Origin: Oceanispirochaeta crateris
Lineage (GTDB): Bacteria; Spirochaetota; Spirochaetia; DSM-2461
DNA: 64,000 nucleotides
Assembly (NCBI RefSeq): GCF_008329965.1
Contig: NZ_CP036150.1
Coordinates: 3,762,439-3,826,438, forward strand
Reading direction: 5' to 3'
Of the stretch, positions 63,308 to 64,000 are shown piece after piece. The stretch's first letter is position 1. Every line of letters starts with the position of its first letter. A model generated the notes under the pieces. That model did no database searches. It was not told where the DNA came from and saw only the letters and a program-made list of their open reading frames with translations. A program made the translations under genes and the position numbers.

Positions 63308-64000
63308 ATGTTTGACGGAATATTTATGTTTCTGGACAGCCTTGGGGGATTCCTTTCTTTCAAGGTTGTATTAATCGTTTTAGGGAGCACTCAGCTGGGT
63401 ATCATTGTCGGTATGCTCCCCGGATTGACGGCAACCATGGGTGTTGCCCTCATGACAACATTGACATATAAAATGCCCGCCGATACGGCCGTATTAATTC
63501 TAATGTGTATGTATATCGGTGCCATTTATGGGGGGAGCCGTTCGGCTATCCTTTTGAATATACCCGGTACTCCGGCCAATGCCGCAACCTCGGTTGACGG
63601 GCACCCCCTGGCCCTACAAGGCAAGGCGGGAGAAGCCATTGGTATTGCAACAACAGGCAGCTTTCTTGGTTCTGTCATCGGGATGTTTATGCTTGCCTTT
63701 TTTACACCCATTCTGGGGAATTTCGCATTGGATTTTCAGTCCTATGAATTTTTCTGGCTGGCTATTTTCGGCATCATTATCTCGGGGAACCTCACGGCAC
63801 CCAAGGATCCTCTTAAGGGTTGGATTTCCGGATTTTTAGGCCTGTTCGTTGCTATGGTAGGGATGGAGGGTATCCATGCCCATATCCGCTACGCCTTTGG
63901 CAATGTGAATCTTTCTGGAGGTATCGACCTTCTTCCCGCCATGGTGGGAGCCTTCGGTATGGCTGAGATTCTCACCCTCATGAAGAGTCATCGTTCAGAA
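63308..64000 (+). CDS. tctA: TTT large permease TctA (system C), cut by the window edge
   Basis: The first 231 residues, open to the end of the window. GGAGA precedes the ATG. Motifs: GIIVGMLPGLTATMGVALM, YGGSRSAILLNIPGTPANAATSVDGHPLALQGKAGEAIG and a series of hydrophobic helices as in the other two TctA proteins. About half of the protein lies beyond the edge. Confidence 0.92.
   Translation, partial: MFDGIFMFLDSLGGFLSFKVVLIVLGSTQLGIIVGMLPGLTATMGVALMTTLTYKMPADTAVLILMCMYIGAIYGGSRSAILLNIPGTPANAATSVDGHPLALQGKAGEAIGIATTGSFLGSVIGMFMLAFFTPILGNFALDFQSYEFFWLAIFGIIISGNLTAPKDPLKGWISGFLGLFVAMVGMEGIHAHIRYAFGNVNLSGGIDLLPAMVGAFGMAEILTLMKSHRSE

Noticed and set aside
1-64000. CRISPR arrays, tRNA or rRNA genes and prophage genes.
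   Set aside because: No regularly spaced repeats, cloverleaf-like segments or phage structural genes were noticed.

Overview
The window looks like a chromosomal segment of a free-living, probably marine or sediment, fermentative spirochaete (Spirochaetales). This is an inference. It rests on secreted binding proteins whose signal peptides end in an Ala-x-Gly-Gln type motif instead of a lipobox cysteine, on the dense stacking of TRAP and tripartite tricarboxylate (TTT) transporters, and on a monomeric NADP isocitrate dehydrogenase. No rRNA, tRNA or CRISPR array was seen.

Layout. 0.1-2.2 kb (minus strand): an alpha/beta hydrolase and miaB. 2.5-15.3 kb: an AT-rich accessory region. It holds a broken sugar-ABC permease, a TRAP transporter (dctPQM), a ridA gene with a UPF0597/cysteine-desulfidase-like gene, a YheO/DauR-type regulator and a pile-up of insertion sequences. 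The insertion sequences are an intact IS407-like element flanked by GGGGG, an IS3-like element flanked by TTC, an IS21-like element nested inside the IS3 element and flanked by CTCTTAT, and fragments of further elements. 15.4-28.2 kb: sugar-acid metabolism, with IclR and GntR regulators, a KdgF-like cupin, an SDR dehydrogenase, a second TRAP system, an HpcH/HpaI aldolase, a TTT system and a DapA-type aldolase. 28.2-33 kb: housekeeping-like genes (small membrane protein, chemotaxis receptor, isocitrate dehydrogenase). 33.1-42.6 kb: a TAXI-type TRAP system and a GntR regulator beside a four-gene operon (ThDP enzyme, aminotransferase, asd, aspartokinase). 42.7-47.99 kb: manA, a third DctPQM TRAP system and an IclR regulator. 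48.1-53 kb: an unknown gene, a second TTT system and an iron alcohol dehydrogenase. 53.3-58.9 kb: a five-gene peptide-type ABC transporter. 58.9-64 kb: a ROK regulator and an enolase-superfamily protein with a third TTT system that runs off the window.

How the genes fit together. At least eight high-affinity uptake systems for small organic acids or peptides lie in 64 kb, each beside its own regulator and one or two catabolic enzymes. Several regulator groups are tied together by repeated palindromes readable in the intergenic DNA. These are TATATnATATA in three promoters around the GntR at 37.1 kb, a TTGGTGTA/CCGTTGGTAT element before both the aldolase and the TTT/DapA operon, GTTTC/GAAAC sites around the IclR at 48 kb, and a near-identical promoter shared by the dctPQM operon at 6 kb and the ridA operon.

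The best candidate for an undescribed system is the module at 3.1-11.6 kb: a TRAP transporter, RidA, a divergent UPF0597 enzyme and a YheO-type regulator, wired by twin promoters. The ThDP enzyme/aminotransferase/asd/aspartokinase operon paired with a TAXI transporter is second. Promoter and operator positions were counted by eye and may be off by a base.
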